A DNA stretch of 64,000 nucleotides from NCBI GenBank assembly GCA_023101885.1, contig JALPQD010000226.1:434384-498383 (forward strand). Reading direction: 5' to 3'. The translations under genes and the position numbers were made by a program. The notes below the pieces were generated by a model that had not been told where the DNA came from, did not search any database, and was given only the letters and a program-made list of their open reading frames with translations. The stretch comes from Typhlomys cinereus (lineage: Eukaryota; Chordata; Mammalia; Rodentia; Platacanthomyidae). This document shows, piece by piece, positions 11,647 through 25,604 of this stretch. The stretch's first letter is position 1; every line of letters begins with the position of its first letter.

Positions 11647-12473
11647 ACATGGTTGTGGGTAAGTTATTCATAATTAGGCTCTTCAGCATGCTAAATCACC
11701 TTTAATAAATATGTAAGCATAACTAATAATACTAAATTTTATATTTATAGGACAATCAATAGCTTCCAAAACACATATATTTATCTTACTATTTAATTAA
11801 TTTAATTTGCTTGTACCTTTGATTAGTATGACTGTTATCAATGTACTAGATCATTTAAGGGGAAGCACAATGGGGAGCAGGTGTGTGGATGCATGGTAAG
11901 TGTACAGAACACATTAATTAAAGCCAGAGAAGAAAAATGTGAAAGAGGTTGTAAGTGAGATGCTGTTAAAAAGCAGATTGTCCTAAGTTGATTAGTCTGA
12001 CCTGATCCTACGGAAAGTTAAAGAGATGCTCTACTAGAATTTCCTTCATAGATATTTTCTTAGAAGAGCTATCCAAGTTGAGAGGATGAGGAATGTCAGG
12101 GAAATTCATATCACTGTCTCTCATGGCTGACACTTTATAAAATTTAAAGGATTCTGAGGGCACAAGTATAACTCAAATAAATGAGTGCACGGCATATCTG
12201 AGATATCTAATCAGAAATTTCAAGGATATTGAACACTTATGGTAATGTTTGGAGGAAAGATTGAAGTACCACTTGGCCTTCTCTAATGTTCAGGAATGCA
12301 TTACCATTAGGTGAATTCAAACATTGCTTATAAAATTATGGAAGCTATGACACAAACCCATTTTATTCACTTACTGACAGTCAGTATTATAAAGACTAAA
12401 TCTTGTTGATTATTCATGGGGTGCCAGTGAATACACCAGTTACCACACCAAGAATACCAAAACATTATAATAT
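11647..12473. other. No recognisable feature
   Basis: AT-rich unique sequence. Confidence 0.4.
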
Positions 12474-12501
12474 AATTATACCAAGCAGCCTTGGTATAAT
12501 T
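12474..12501. repeat. Perfect 12-bp inverted repeat (hairpin)
   Basis: The arms 'aattataccaag' and 'cttggtataatt' are exact reverse complements separated by the 4-base loop CAGC. No flanking duplication is seen. It could be chance in AT-rich DNA or a remnant of a small inverted-repeat element. Confidence 0.85.
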
Positions 12502-15500
12502 GCTCCCTATTCAAAGGAAACTAGACCGCTAAAGAGTAACCTGGATTTAGATTTTTTTACAAAGTTGAAATTCCAAGAGAAACTAGTTCAAATACAAAAT
12601 CCAAATCTTTAACTATACAATTGAGTTTCTGGATGGACTATGTGAGATATCAAATAAGAACCCAGATATATTATCTAGGGGGATTTTTCAAGTATTACTT
12701 AAGTCATCTTGAGAAGGTTATATTTTCTGGGGTTATCACTGGGTAATCCCAATGTAATGATGAGAATGAATCCATGTGAACAAGGATCCAGAGGGTTAGT
12801 AGAAGAGTTGGAGGGATTTGAAGATTTCTTACTTTGAAAATGGACAAGGAATTCTGGGAAAGACACAGGGATGCACTGTGGGTTAAGATCTTCAAAGGAG
12901 AAAGAGCCTTTGATTTCAACATTATAATAAGACTATTACAATCCAGAATGGCAAGAAAACAGGCTTTTGTTGTTTTAAATAACTGAATTCATGGTTGTAT
13001 CATTCATTTTGGTTAAAAAATTACTATGCCTAGACAGAACTGTCCAGACTAAAAGCAAAGGATTGGTACACAAATTAATAAGGAGAAATATACTTGAGCA
13101 TTGAGCTGGAACTGTGTTAAATGCTAAGTATTAACTTATCTTGAATAAAAGAATATGGAAATTTTCCTTTGGAAGAAAATATAGGTATTTTCCATTTTCC
13201 TTGATAAATAGGTGTAGATATACTTGATTATACATGTGAGAGAAAAGAACGAGGATAAGAGATAATGTTTTTACCAATGAAATAAAACAAATGAATACTA
13301 AATTAATAAAATGGAGGATAGGGAAGGAAGTATAGATATTTATCAGAAATGGTACAGACTTGGGAAATCTTATTGGGGATGAATAAAAGGCTGCTGAATC
13401 AGTAGCCACAGAAAAGAGTTACAATTAGAAACTAACTTTTCACTCCCATCTCTAAATAATCTTATACTTTCAGTAAATGGGTTTCTCCTGGAGTAACTAG
13501 TACAGTATTTAAATATAGCTGCTTTCAGAAATATTTGACAAAAGAATGTGGTAGCAAATACATCAAAAGGTAAGCAAAGTATTAGAAAATAAATGTAGAG
13601 GAGAAATTAAAGATTCTTACATCTTGTTAAAAATTTGGAACTATCTAATTGAAGAATTTAACAGCTATTTGCTAAATGTTTAACAAAATGTGTAAAAGTT
13701 CAACTTTATGAATATGCAAGACTTGAATCTCTTTAATAAACAAATAATTGCTAACAAAGGAATTTACTAAATTTAGGTAAATTTTGCCAATCTCGGTTAT
13801 ATAAGAAATTGCATTGCTTTTGATTTTTATTAAAAATAATATCATGTCAGAAGTGTGCCACTGATTCTTGTCTCTTTGTTTCTTGTTATTCATACTATTT
13901 GGGATTTGAAGGGGAATGAAACTCTGATTTATCAGAAACACATTGGCTGCATTAGGCATAGAACTTTTAAATAAGAAAGTAAGAAATCATAATGACACAT
14001 TCTGAAAAGATTGGATACAGACAACTCCTCTTGGGTTGATTCATTAGCTTGCTCTAGGCTGTCACAAGAAAATACAACAATCTGGTCCTCTTTGATAACA
14101 CATATTTTTTTTTTAGAGCTCTGACAGCTAAAAGTTAAGATCAACATATTAGCAGATCTGACTTCTTTTAATATCCCTTTCCTTGGTTAGAGATGACCAC
14201 ATTCTCATTATTTGTTTTTACTCATTGCTGGGCGTATTCTGGTGTCTGTGTATTTACATTTTTTCCTCCTATGAAGACAACAATCAAATTAGACACAGAA
14301 ATGACCTCATTTTAATTCAGTCATGCCTTTAACTGTCATCTTTCCAAACAAGATCACAATCTGCGGTATCCGATGCTAGGACTTTAACCTTTGAATTGCA
14401 AGGAACATGAATTAGCCTGACACACCCACCAAGTCAAGAAATGTTGAGTGAGAGAAGATTCTTCCTCTTTAAATAAAGAATCTTGCAGAAAAGTGTTTGG
14501 AGTATGTTTTCGAAAGATGAAAGAGACGTGGATGAATTAAAGGTAATTGATGAATCTGAATGGCACCTGGCCATAGGCAAATACGACAGAAATATCAACA
14601 TTAAGAATAACCTGAAAGCTCAAAGCTGATTTGAGTGAGCTTTTCATTGGCTGCACAAGGAACAATAAAAGACTGTTGAGGATACTATTAAAATGAGGAC
14701 CTATTGGATAAGATGAACCACCATAACTGCAAAATGAATAGAAAATCTGAGACTTATATAGCCTATAAGAAAAAGCAGAACATAATTATATGTAGACACT
14801 ACATTCCTTAGCCACGATTCAAAGATTTGCACATTAGAAAGGATCCTCAATAAAAACAAACCAAGGAAGATTAAAACATAAGAGAAAATCTGTTCTTACT
14901 GTGAGGTTTATACCAAACTAGCATAAAAAAAAAGGCTTATTTCCTGTGTTAGTCGTAATTATTTCTAATGAATAGGAAACTTTTGTTAAGTGGTTCTAGA
15001 CCAACTCTTACAATAGAATTTCTACCTCAGAAAATCACTAGAATTTAGATGACAAGACTATTGAAGATTATCTGAAGATTTGGATATTGATCGCTGTGTT
15101 TAATTCACTTATTTTCTTAATCTGTCACAGTGACAGTAAAACAAATGATAGTCTTCTGGTAATTAACAATTAGCTGCTCCCCACAAGAACTGCCTTTGCT
15201 TATAGCTTTTGCCTGTCTCTACAGTAATGTCTTCCTCCAGAACCACTTTTATTTACTGAAAGAAACTCATTGAGAAGAGATGAACAGAGCCTAGTCAATC
15301 AAACCAGGCCCCAACTGATTACCTCAAAGGATCTTGAAACCCAACAGCCAAGGTGGACTTGCTAAAGCATGAATGCAGGCCTAGTGTGAGCATCAGCTAT
15401 AGTGTCACATAATGACCCAGTTTTGAGTTTTTCCTCTGGTGCTTCAACCATGACCAGTCATCATGGCAATTTCTTTCCATGCAAAACTCCCGTCGTCACA

Positions 15501-16379
15501 CTTGCCTTCTGTTCAAATGGCTTTCAGGTGGCTGTGGACACTTGCAGTGTCTAGCACTGAAATAACTCACTGCTAGCTGTCCAGGCACATTAATGCCTCC
15601 TTCCCACTCCTGTGCTGCCCAGTGAGGAGTCACAAATGGTGCTACCACATGGACGAGCATCCAACACGTTACACATTGACTCGCCACTTTCCATGAGTTT
15701 TGGCACCAGCAGAGTGATGGAAGTAAAAGAGGATATACGATCTGTAAAATGAAGATTCAGAAGAAGTCTAGGCAAAATTCACTTGCAATTGAAGGCTGAT
15801 ACCTAAAGAAAACTTTTTTATTTTCCTATTATTGTGAAAATGACATTAACAATTTTAACATAAGGAATGAAATTGAAGAAACTTTTTCTGGAATAGGATT
15901 GTAATTTAAGACTGATTTATATTTTGATAAGAAAATGACATTGCAAGAATTTGAAGGTGATTAAAATGGATATTTGCCAAAAAGAAAAGAAAAGAAAACT
16001 ACTAGTGTTTTAGGCAGATACTGGGTTCAAATGTAGTGGTGTCTCTTTCAGTGATATTTGAAAGTTTTAAAAATTTTTAGGGATTATTCAACAATAGAGT
16101 TATTGCCTAGAACACTTGAAGTTCTAGATTCAATATACAACAGAGGGCAAAGGTAGTATTGTATTTTCTTTTTCCTTCTAAATAAACATACAACCTAAAT
16201 ACACCTGTTTGTTATAATGTTCACTTCTTTCTCTCTTTCTCTTTTTTTTTAAGGAATAAAGCACCTCTTATCTGATTTACCAATAGCAACCGACTTGGGA
16301 GTATTAGCTAAAGGAAAAGGAGTTAGTTGTGGAAAGAACAATCACCTTCCCATTTCATTGTAGTATCACACTAAAGAGC
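12502..16379. other. Mostly unique DNA; 15490-15690 keeps several CpGs
   Basis: No exon or confident repeat is recognised across this long stretch. Most is AT-rich with many stops. The 15490-15690 part is less AT-rich and holds several CpGs ('cccgtcgtcac', 'ggacgagc', 'acacgtta', 'actcgcc') in a CpG-poor window, so it may be a conserved non-coding element or an unrecognised repeat. Confidence 0.4.
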
Positions 16380-16925
16380 CAAGACAAGGTTCAGTCTAAC
16401 TATCCATCAGGAATGATTTAAGAAAAAATACTGTGTCTGGATAATGGAATACTATTTGGTCTTCACAAAGAACAGGAACAAGTCTTGTAATTTGATTCAA
16501 AATAGGTAAACCATCATTAACCCAGATAAAATAAGCCTGTTGTAGAACCACAATTACCCATAATCTCACTGCTACATGGAATCTGAAACTGTTGAAGGCA
16601 TAATGGTGGTTGGCAGAGTCTGAGTATGTTGATATGTGTGTATGAGATGTAAGATGTTGAGATCTGAATGAAGTGCACAAAATTTTGTCTGGACAAAATT
16701 CACTCTGGACAGAGTAAATAATTCTGGAGAATTGATATATAACATGGCAATTAGCATTACTAACAATGAATTTTGTATTTGACAGTACCAGAGAAGTCTT
16801 AATATGTTCCTCCCACAAAAAGCATGCAGAATGGCAGATATATTGATTAGGCTAATTGTATAAATTCATGGTTTATACATATATCAAAACATCATGTAAA
16901 ATATTGTAAATGTATATAATAAGGA
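16380..16925 (+). mobile_element. Ancient L1M 3' end (ORF2 C-terminus plus 3' UTR)
   Basis: Motifs in L1 order: 'ctaactatccatcagga', then 'ggataatggaatactatttgg', then 'ctacatggaatctgaaact', then a 3'-UTR-like part, then 'tatatcaaaacatcatgt'. This matches the end of mammalian L1M ORF2 (the MEYY region) followed by an L1M 3' UTR. The coding part is broken by stops. The minus-strand open frame at 16396-16818 is antisense to it and not a gene. Confidence 0.75.
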
Positions 16926-19900
16926 GACAGGTTTTTTTTTTTCAAAGCAAAATGCAATGCAAATTCATTGACTCCATCACCTTGGTTATGTTTTAAGCAA
17001 AGTGAACAAACAAGATGCTATAAGCAATGTATTAACAGCAGAGCTCCTGATAGGGTTGTCAGTCCAGAAACAGCTCAAAGAATGACGGCACTATGCAAAG
17101 ACAAACACAATCAAACCTGCACTTACAGAACCACATTTGCTTCCAGTTAAACAATATTCAGGGGAAAGAGTGAGACAGTCTTTGATTGGAGCCAGTGACA
17201 GGTGACCTGACTCTTGAGGAGACAAGATCTTTAAAATCACACAAAAGTACCTAAGTTTCTGGTCTTATACAACCAGTTTATGAGACTTTCATGATTAATG
17301 CAGAGATGGAATTATCTCCGCTAATGCTAATAAATGTAAAAAGAAATGTTAGAAAACAAATAATTTGTTTGATTAGGCCACTAATCATACTTCCTCATAA
17401 TATTGGTATTGTCAGTTTTTGGGTCAATTAGGCCAATTAGTTTGAGGTTTCTCTTGTGATAAGACTTCAGTGAAATTCCTTTGCTAAAGAATAATGGCAT
17501 CTGAATCTGCCCAAGATGTGTTAAGTCTTTTCTTTCCACATGTGTTTTATCAGTTTTGGAATATGCAATAGAGAAGTGAATTGCAACTGAAAACTGTGCT
17601 TGAAATCTGGCAGATGCCTTTATTTTATTTTAAGTTATTTATCTATTGTACTTATACAGAGTTAAGAAGTTAAAGTGATACCCAGTAATTTTAGTCATTA
17701 AAGAGGAAGGCATTGTTTATTTCTCACACAAGTGAAAACTTCAATCATTATGGTGCAGAATTCAGAAAAGCAGGAGTAGTTGCCCACTTATCAGGAGCAG
17801 TGTAGCTTTTTGTAAGCTTTTAAATACTATTGTAACAGTTTGTCTTCTCTAGTATATACTTATTGCATCACAGACAGAAAGCATGCTTAATGTTAGGTTT
17901 GATATTATTGGCTGAAATAACACAGTGCCTATCTGTGTGTACAACAAAGGTAAGTTAGAGAGATAAAATTTGCTTACAAATCACATCTATCCATGATTAT
18001 TTAGAGAAGGCAATAAGACAGCAGCCTTTTGAAATAAACTTAACTAAGTTGAACCAAAATTTTACTTCGTAGTACTCAGCCACCTTGTTTTCATTTTTTA
18101 TATCTGGAAACAAGAACAATGGTGACCATAAATGAAATGAATGTGTAAGCACTAATTATGTAGTATCTATTAGTATATATACTACTGTCCTCATTTTATT
18201 ATACTACTCTTAATGATTTTTAAATAAAATATATGTTTTAATACTTTATTATTGTGAAATGAACTTTAATAATCTTTGAGGAAATTACTTCTCATTTCTC
18301 TTTATAAATACTATTGTTTTGCATTAAACATCCTTCTTTTTCCTTGATTTCTTTAGTTTTCATTGTTGAAGCCACATCCTAAATTGGCCTAAACTGTTAT
18401 TGCAAAAAAGTCTGTTTTCTTGCAGACAGTACAGGTCAAGTTCACATGTTTATTTGAAATAGTAAAAGCAACACATCAGTGAACTTGTTATATGTGAAAA
18501 ATGCTCTTGCTTAGAGAAGATATGATTGGAAGCTTATCATCCCTTAGGCATGGAGGTCAATGGTAGGGCAAGAGTCCCCTTCTCCTGTTCTGTGACATAT
18601 GAAGCTAATGGATGTACAGATGTGAATTGAACTGTGAACTCAGTGGAAGAGGAGACAGAGAAAGAACAGAGGGACACATTAAAAATTCAGCATTCTAAAT
18701 GGAAAAAAAGAGCTCTTGCTGTAAGAAATGCAATGAGATTCTGTAAAATGATCCTTAACATACCAGATTGTTGTTAGGATTTATACATACATGAAAATTA
18801 GATGTAAAGCACTATTTTAAAATGCAAGGTTGCTTTAAACTCATGAAACATATGAAAATTTAAATACTCTAATTATATTGCTTAGTAAATACATAAATTT
18901 TTGAAAAGAATATCTTTTAAACAATTAAAATAAATGTAAGTTTTCTATATGAAGGTTGACTTGGGGGTTAATATTTTCATTCATAAAAATGACTTTTATT
19001 GTAATGTGAATAGTCTCTCCATTTCACTTTGTAGTACAATTTCCTAATTTGATGAGATAGACACAGAGAAAGTGAAAGTGAAGATCATATCTCAAGGTCA
19101 TTTACAGATTAGAAAGGTTATGCTCCAGACTTGTGTGTGGTTCATTAGGCACCTCTCTTAACCAGGCCACTGATGGACTGAATATCTATAGTGTATTCTC
19201 TCCACAGTTCATAAATTATTAAGTATTTCTCACCACTCAAGCCTAGATTTGCATCCCAGGCTCTGAAAAGATGATTACAGAATGTTGATCTGCAAGTGAA
19301 TAATTACTGCTGAAAAGCTGTTGAGATTTCCTAGAAACTTGAAATGTATCTTTAAAATTAGGCTGGATGTTTTCAGACCCTTCAAGTATGGACACTCAAA
19401 TCTTGAACATTAGTGAGATAAAGTTAAATGCTCACTACAAAAAAGGCAGATTAAATTATAGATGTTCTGAATTTGTGAGAAATTGTTCTTTCAGAAGAAT
19501 CTGTTATAAGAAAATGCTTTGTGATAAATTTGTAAAGAATCATAATCTTTTTTAAAGAAAAAACACCAACTATCAATACAGTCTTTTATTTTAAAATCAT
19601 AACAAGGTTAGTGGGGTTTTTTTTCTTCCTGAATTACAAATAAATTAAATCCCAAAAGTGAGAGCACTCAATATTTTAAGTTTAAGGAACCTTAGTGGCA
19701 TTGAGCATTTAGTAATATACATTTAGTCTGGAGACATACTATATATGGGCTTACCTTTGTCAGAATACCATGAAGCCCATATCCACATTAAAAGAAAACT
19801 GCAGATGTGAGATACATGCAGCTCCTGATAAATGCAAATCTCCCAATGATGAAGCAAGGAAAATGTCAAGATAACATTCATCACGTGGACAACCAGCTTC

Positions 19901-21197
19901 TGTATGAGCTAAGAACAGGATAGGGAATAGGCAAAGGGATGGCATAGCCAAGTGCACCCTGGATTCCACCATCCTCACCATTTAGAATCAGAAAACAAGA
20001 GTTTTCTTAAGGCAAACACCAGGCAGGACAGCTGGACTCTAACTTTGTAATTTCCTACTAAAGAGAGGTATTTACCCAATGAAAAAAACCTCTGAAAGGC
20101 TCCCATGGAGAAGTGGGTTTTTCTGCCAGGAAACTGTGGAAAGAAGCTTATTTTCACATGTTCTGAAGAACTGCAGATATTCTAGTGAAGAACAGGATTA
20201 TACGGCTGCAGTACATGCACACCTTTGAGTGAGAATTCTAAAGAAGGCCATTGCTTCAAAACATAGACTTTCAATCAGTTTGCTAAATCTTATCACGTAA
20301 CTATGTGCTAGACAAGCGAAATTATCAGCAGAGGTTTGTCAGCTTGCTCAAGGAAGGTGTTTCTGCAGGACTGTGTTTCCTTTGGCATTTCAACCCTGAA
20401 GAAGTTGGACCTGCTTAAAAATGAGGAAAAGAGAGACAGTAGGCACTACACTAAATGTTTCCCTTTCTCTGATTCAAGTGTTAGAACCACATTGAGCTGA
20501 GGCATATAAAAAAGGAAAGGAACGAGGATGACTTCCATGACTCAGAATTTGGAATTTTAAAATGAGCTGGGTAAGTTAGATTAGGATTTTTCCATGCATT
20601 TTTTGATAAATATAAAGTTTTTTGATTAAACTTTCTTTAAGGCAATTCCTAAACAATGAGAAGGTTCTCTCATACTTGGAGAGTAGTGAATAGTAAGAGT
20701 TTTAGAATATAATTATTGGCTATGAAGTAGTAAGTGAGACAACATCAATAAATTGAATAAACAAAAATTTCAATTCATAAACCTAATGGTAGTGTGAACC
20801 TTAGAGAAAGGATATGTTCTGTCGTATAGCCCAAATATATTTTATTATCAAAGTAAATGTAATATCTATTTATTGTTTACTATCTTATACAAGATACATA
20901 TCATTTTGTCTGGATATGTACAATCTATTCCATGGAAAATATTTGTCAAATGATATTTTGCTTTTTTTCATGTTTATTAGAAGGAACTTTTAAAGATGCT
21001 TATCCATGTTAGTTCTAGAACAGGGAATTTGTGCTTGCTCTTCTGTCTAAAACAAACAAACAAACAAACCACAATAATTAAAATACTTCATAAGTGGAGT
21101 TCATAGTATGACAATATATAAGTGCACTAGAGATTCTCAGTAGCCTTAAAGTAGATATTTATTGAGTTCTAGCATGAAAAAATAGATATCGCCCATT
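16926..21197. other. Long unique AT-rich stretch
   Basis: No gene or confident repeat. It contains a T-run at about 16931-16941, scattered short frames and AT-rich blocks. The 20100-20420 part is less AT-rich and could be a conserved non-coding element, but nothing in the sequence proves it. Confidence 0.4.
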
Positions 21198-21525
21198 GCA
21201 TTAGTTATTGGTAGTGTTGGCATAACAAAACCCTTGTCTGAAGGAATTTAAGGAGGGAAGGGTTTATTTTGACTCACAGTTCAAGGTTATGTATGGTCCA
21301 TCATGTTGGGGAAGTTAGGCAGCAGAAGCAAATGGTGGCTGCTCACATTGTAGAAAGTTACGAATGCTTAGATTTAATTCTCTTTTTCTTTTTTCTTCAG
21401 TTGCATGGAATGGTATGGCCAAGATTCAGGGTGGGTATCCCTACCAAAATTAATCTAATCCAGCTAATTTTTCAAAGTTGTGGCCAGAGACTTGTGTCCT
21501 ATGTAATTCAATATCCTGTCATGCT
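21198..21525 (-). mobile_element. LTR-like or TIR-like rodent element, copy 2 (antisense)
   Basis: Antisense landmarks: 'ggaagggtttattttgactc' (AATAAA on the minus strand), 'ggtccatcatgttggggaag', 'ccaagattcagggtgggta', 'ctaatccagct' and 'gacttgtgtcctatgtaatt'. The order mirrors copy 1 in reverse. The terminal GTCAACTTGAC part is lost or diverged. The 97-codon plus-strand frame at 21269-21562 lies inside this repeat. Confidence 0.65.
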
Positions 21526-24500
21526 ATCAGTATTTTCATTTGGTTCATGTATAAAATGGTAAAATAATGACATATATTATTAATAAAGCATATATTATGA
21601 AAGAAAAATCAACTGTAAGAAGCATAGTTCCTTTGAAAAAATATTTAAGAAAATTAAAAAAATAAATATGAACAATGACAGGAAATCTTAATAATATGAA
21701 ATAAATATTTCTTAGAGTCTTGTTTATAATCTCCTCCTAACCAGTTAAATATAGTAACACGTTTCCAAATGCCATGACCTAAAGGAGACAAAATTGCCCT
21801 GTTGTTTTATGTGAAGGTCTTGAATTATCAGAAGGTCAAAGATGATTGGATGTGTTGTTGCAAGAGTTCATCACAAATACAATTTTTTCCATTTCAGCAT
21901 GGGTGCAGTTTTTGTTTCTTCATTTAAAAGAGCACCATGATCATTCTTCAACATAGGGAAGAGAATAGGCAATGTGCAAGGTTTTCAGTTTCAGCTATAT
22001 CTTACAAGGAAAAGTTTGGTGAATTAAAACTAAATGATCTTTTGTAGATGCATTAGGGAAGGGAAGCTATAGGGTACATGCCTTCCTGATGTCTGGAGAG
22101 AGAGGTGACTTCTGGGAGTTACTGCCCAGTGGCTCACCAGTGCTTTCTGTCAGTAAGGACATGCATGGCAGGCATGCATTAGGATATCTGTGACCAGCCT
22201 GCACATTAGACAGAAAGAGAAACTCCTCAGAGTCATAAATATGGGCAGAAATTCTGAACTCCCAAGTTTTCTTATTCAAGAAAATATAATCAAGAAGAAA
22301 ATATCCAAGAAATAATGTATTTTGTCTTTAGCAAGAAGGTAAGGGTGATCATTTTGAAAAATGCCAAGTATATGCTCAATTTTTCCCACTACGTGAAAAA
22401 TTATTTATTAGACTCTGCTGTACATGAAAGAGGACTTTGTCTCCAGTCTTGTATTTTATGTCCTCTAACCTTTCTGTGTCATCTCAGAAAGAGAAAGAAA
22501 AAAAGAAAAGGAAAGGAAACCAATGGAAAAAAATGCACTTGTCATTCGTAGACCAGAAACGCATATTGGATAGAAGACTGATCATCACAGAAAGAGAGCT
22601 GTGTCAAAACAGTTTTAGTTGATTGGGGTTGCAGGACAGAATCCCACGACAGAGCACTGAGAGACACGTAAGTCAATAGAGGAGACAAAGAGATCACCAT
22701 GGCATTTGAGCACATTGGTACCTATAGATAGCTAACACATTCGACACAGCCCAGCTGCCAGCCAGATTACCATTAACCTCCACATTAATGGCCTATTTAG
22801 CTCAGTTCCTATTACTGAAAATAACATGTCTAGCTTTCAGCAAAAATTGCAAGTGGTTGAGAATTCTGGCTTCATACCAGAATCCTATATGGAACAGTCA
22901 ATCCCTGCTAAAGGCAGCTATGACGTTCTGCCCTTGTAGGTCTATGTCTGTAGGGGAAAAGGGGAGTATTAAAAGGAAAACAGACTCTTGTATTGACATC
23001 AAACTCAGGCTTAGGTCAGAGAATTTTTCTCTCAACTCAGCACCTGTTCCTAGAAGTCATCTATGTTCTCATCTATGTTAGCATTCTTAAACCCGGTACC
23101 AATGCTGAGAAACCTTCTTGGGAGCATTGTTGAAGATGGACGTTTGCCCCACACTGAATCAGGTGTTTCCTATTCATATTCCTGCCCTTTTTCCCTCATA
23201 CAAATCCTTTATGCCCATAGAATAAGATTTAAGGGTCCTTATTAGAAAGATGAATCCTCTCCCAGAAACATATGGCACCTGCCCTTGGTACACTGAGCAA
23301 TATGAAAGTTGAGCAATAAGCTTGTGCTGAAGAGCATCTGGCAATAAGAATGGATTTCCTGAAACACAAGTGTCATATCCTTGCATTTTAAAGGGTGAAG
23401 GAAGAAGTAGAGCATGGAATACTTCTTTGTCCCTCCTTATTAACCTACAAATTGTATATTAAGGGTAATACACTCTAAATGTGTTCATCTAATGACAACG
23501 AACACCAGTGATAAACACATTTATATGTGTTTGTTTTGATTCATAGTTACATAACAAATAAATAAATTATGAAAACTCAGCATAGTACTGAAGTTTTATT
23601 GCAGGGCAGGAAATCTGCCCCAGAGAGCATTTGCCTTCATTTGTGCAGGACAGCAACATAATTGGAAGTGTTCATTTTTTGTTTTGAGACTGGTAAACTG
23701 CTTTCAGCTGCACTGTAATGAAAGTGATAATAAGCATGGCACAGCAGAAGCTGAGAAGGCAAAGGTCAAGGTGGTGACTGTGCTTGGCAGTGTTAAGCCA
23801 CATGTGGGAAAACAGAGATTGCTGAAGACTGGGGTGAAGGGCCAATGAAAAGCCAGGCATAAGAGGCAGAGAGGCCAGGAGGTCTGGAAAGTTTCCAAAA
23901 AACATGCAGGAGGCTGGAATTCACAGGCACAGTGAGAGTCCTGATTTATAACACTGCATACCAGAGGTAGTTTGTAGATAAAGATCAGGAAGATGACTGA
24001 AAAAAAAAGAACATTGTTAACACATCAGAAATCATGTAAACAAATACTGGCAGTTTTGTAACATGGGTGAAAAGTAGAACAGGCAACTAGGAAGCAAATC
24101 ATAAGTAAGACAGAATGGAAAAGCTCTCATTTTGTCTTCTGAACTACTTATTTTTGTTGGCCAGAGGCTGTATAAGTCTTTGAACTAAAAAGAATTAACT
24201 CACTTGTAATGCATCTTATTTTACCATGTGACATCCCCAATTGCTACCATTGGATTATTGATGATTATCTCTCTCTGTGGTGAACAAACAAAGACAGAAA
24301 ATTAATGCTGGTCCATTTTTATTTTTTCAATCTAAAGAATATTTCTGAGGAAACAGCCATAGGGTCATGTTTCTTTTATCAGGACATTCAGATGGCTGAC
24401 TTAAAAGAGTCAATAGTTCAAGCTCTGCTGAGCCACATGGCAAGATTCCATCCAATATGAAATAGGGCAGGAAGTGGGAGATGGGATCAGATAGTAAGGT

Positions 24501-24595
24501 GTGAAAATGAATAAATTAGTTGTATTTGTACATGAAAGTTTCAAAGAATAAAATTAAATTGCTAAAGTGGGCTATTTATTACAATGGAAGAGAAC
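21526..24595. other. Unique DNA without recognised gene
   Basis: Mixed sequence. 22620-22790 retains a few CpGs ('cccacgaca', 'gacacgtaag', 'cattcgacac') and 23590-23960 is purine-rich with overlapping minus-strand open frames up to 77 codons, none with a recognisable domain. An A-run lies at about 24000-24008. Confidence 0.4.
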
Positions 24596-24617
24596 TTGTT
24601 TACCATATGGTAAACAA
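24596..24617. promoter_or_regulatory. 22-bp perfect palindrome with two forkhead-like sites
   Basis: The sequence is ttgtttaccat followed by its exact reverse complement. Each arm holds TGTTTAC/GTAAACA, the consensus recognised by forkhead (FOX) proteins, and the centre is CATATG, an E-box-type CANNTG hexamer. The palindrome is seen directly; a regulatory function is inference. Confidence 0.45.
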
Positions 24618-24694
24618 AGCCTTGTGTCAAAATACCAAGGGGAAAAAAGAAAAACAAGGAATATATTTATGAATGTCATAGTTAGATGTAGGTA

Positions 24695-25110
24695 TCATAT
24701 TTTTCATAATTAGATAGAGGGTTTGAGCTCTGGGCACATTTGTAAAGAATTAGAGTTAAGCCCAGAATGAACCTGTGGGAGGTTAGTTGATAGGGAAGGC
24801 CCAGCCTATAGTTGGTGGGAGTTATCCCCAGGCAAGTGAATAACACGGAGAAAGTTATTTGAGAAAGGAGGCATCTCTCTGCATACTTGGCCAGACATGC
24901 TGGTCTGCAAAGTACAGATTATTGCTTTCTCAGCTGTTAAGTGGATATCATGTGGCCAGGTCCTTGATCCTTGGTGTTGGTGTGGGGTCTCCTGCCAAGT
25001 TGAATAAGCAACTGTAACCAGACTATCATAAGAGAGAATAAGCCCTTTGTTCCCTTAAGCTATTTTGTCATGATTTTTATCAGCAACATATGCAGAGTAA
25101 CTGTAGCAAT
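24695..25110 (+). mobile_element. LTR-like or TIR-like rodent element, copy 3
   Basis: Same layout as copy 1 but more diverged: 'cagaatgaacctgtgggagg', 'ggcccagcctatagttggtg', 'gtaaccagactatcat', 'agaataagccctttgtt' in place of the poly(A)-signal stretch, 'cccttaagctattttgtcat', ending near 'cagcaacat'. No target duplication could be read. Confidence 0.65.
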
Positions 25111-25604
25111 GATGAACTTAATGTGCTTGATATGAAAAGCATGGGTTATGGAGTTAAAAAGGCATTCATTTCATGGCTATCCTCTCAAGGTCTGTTTGTT
25201 TCATAATTTTAATCTTGAAGTAAGTGTAAAATTCTGTTTTATTACATGATTCTACCCAAACATGGATTTGCTACTTTTCCCTGATGCCACAAATGCATAA
25301 TGAAATAAGTAATAACATCTGAAGAAGGACACTGATCTCCATGGACAGGCAGTCATGATGCTAATTCAAGTTGTAGTAGTTCTAATATAATTGCTGTTGG
25401 GGACAGTACAAAGGGGAGAGAGAAAAAGAAAGATTGCATCTTTGACTAGTGAGCAAGCTATGACAACCTATGAGATTTTTAATATTTTAATTCATGTTGG
25501 AAATGTAAATTTCTCTGTTAAATTATTGATTCTGGTTTTCTTTCCTCAGATCAAAAATAAAGCTGGATTTTTATTATAAGGGAACATTTAAATCTATGTA
25601 GAAT
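25111..25604. other. No recognisable feature
   Basis: AT-rich unique sequence. The short frame at 25391-25579 has no recognisable domain. Confidence 0.4.

Noticed and set aside
16681..16701. Short hairpin around 'aattttgtctggacaaaatt'
   Set aside because: It lies inside the decayed L1M 3' region. A 9-bp AT-rich stem is not remarkable there.
16396..16818. 140-codon minus-strand open frame
   Set aside because: It is antisense to an ancient L1M 3' end, with no protein family resemblance.
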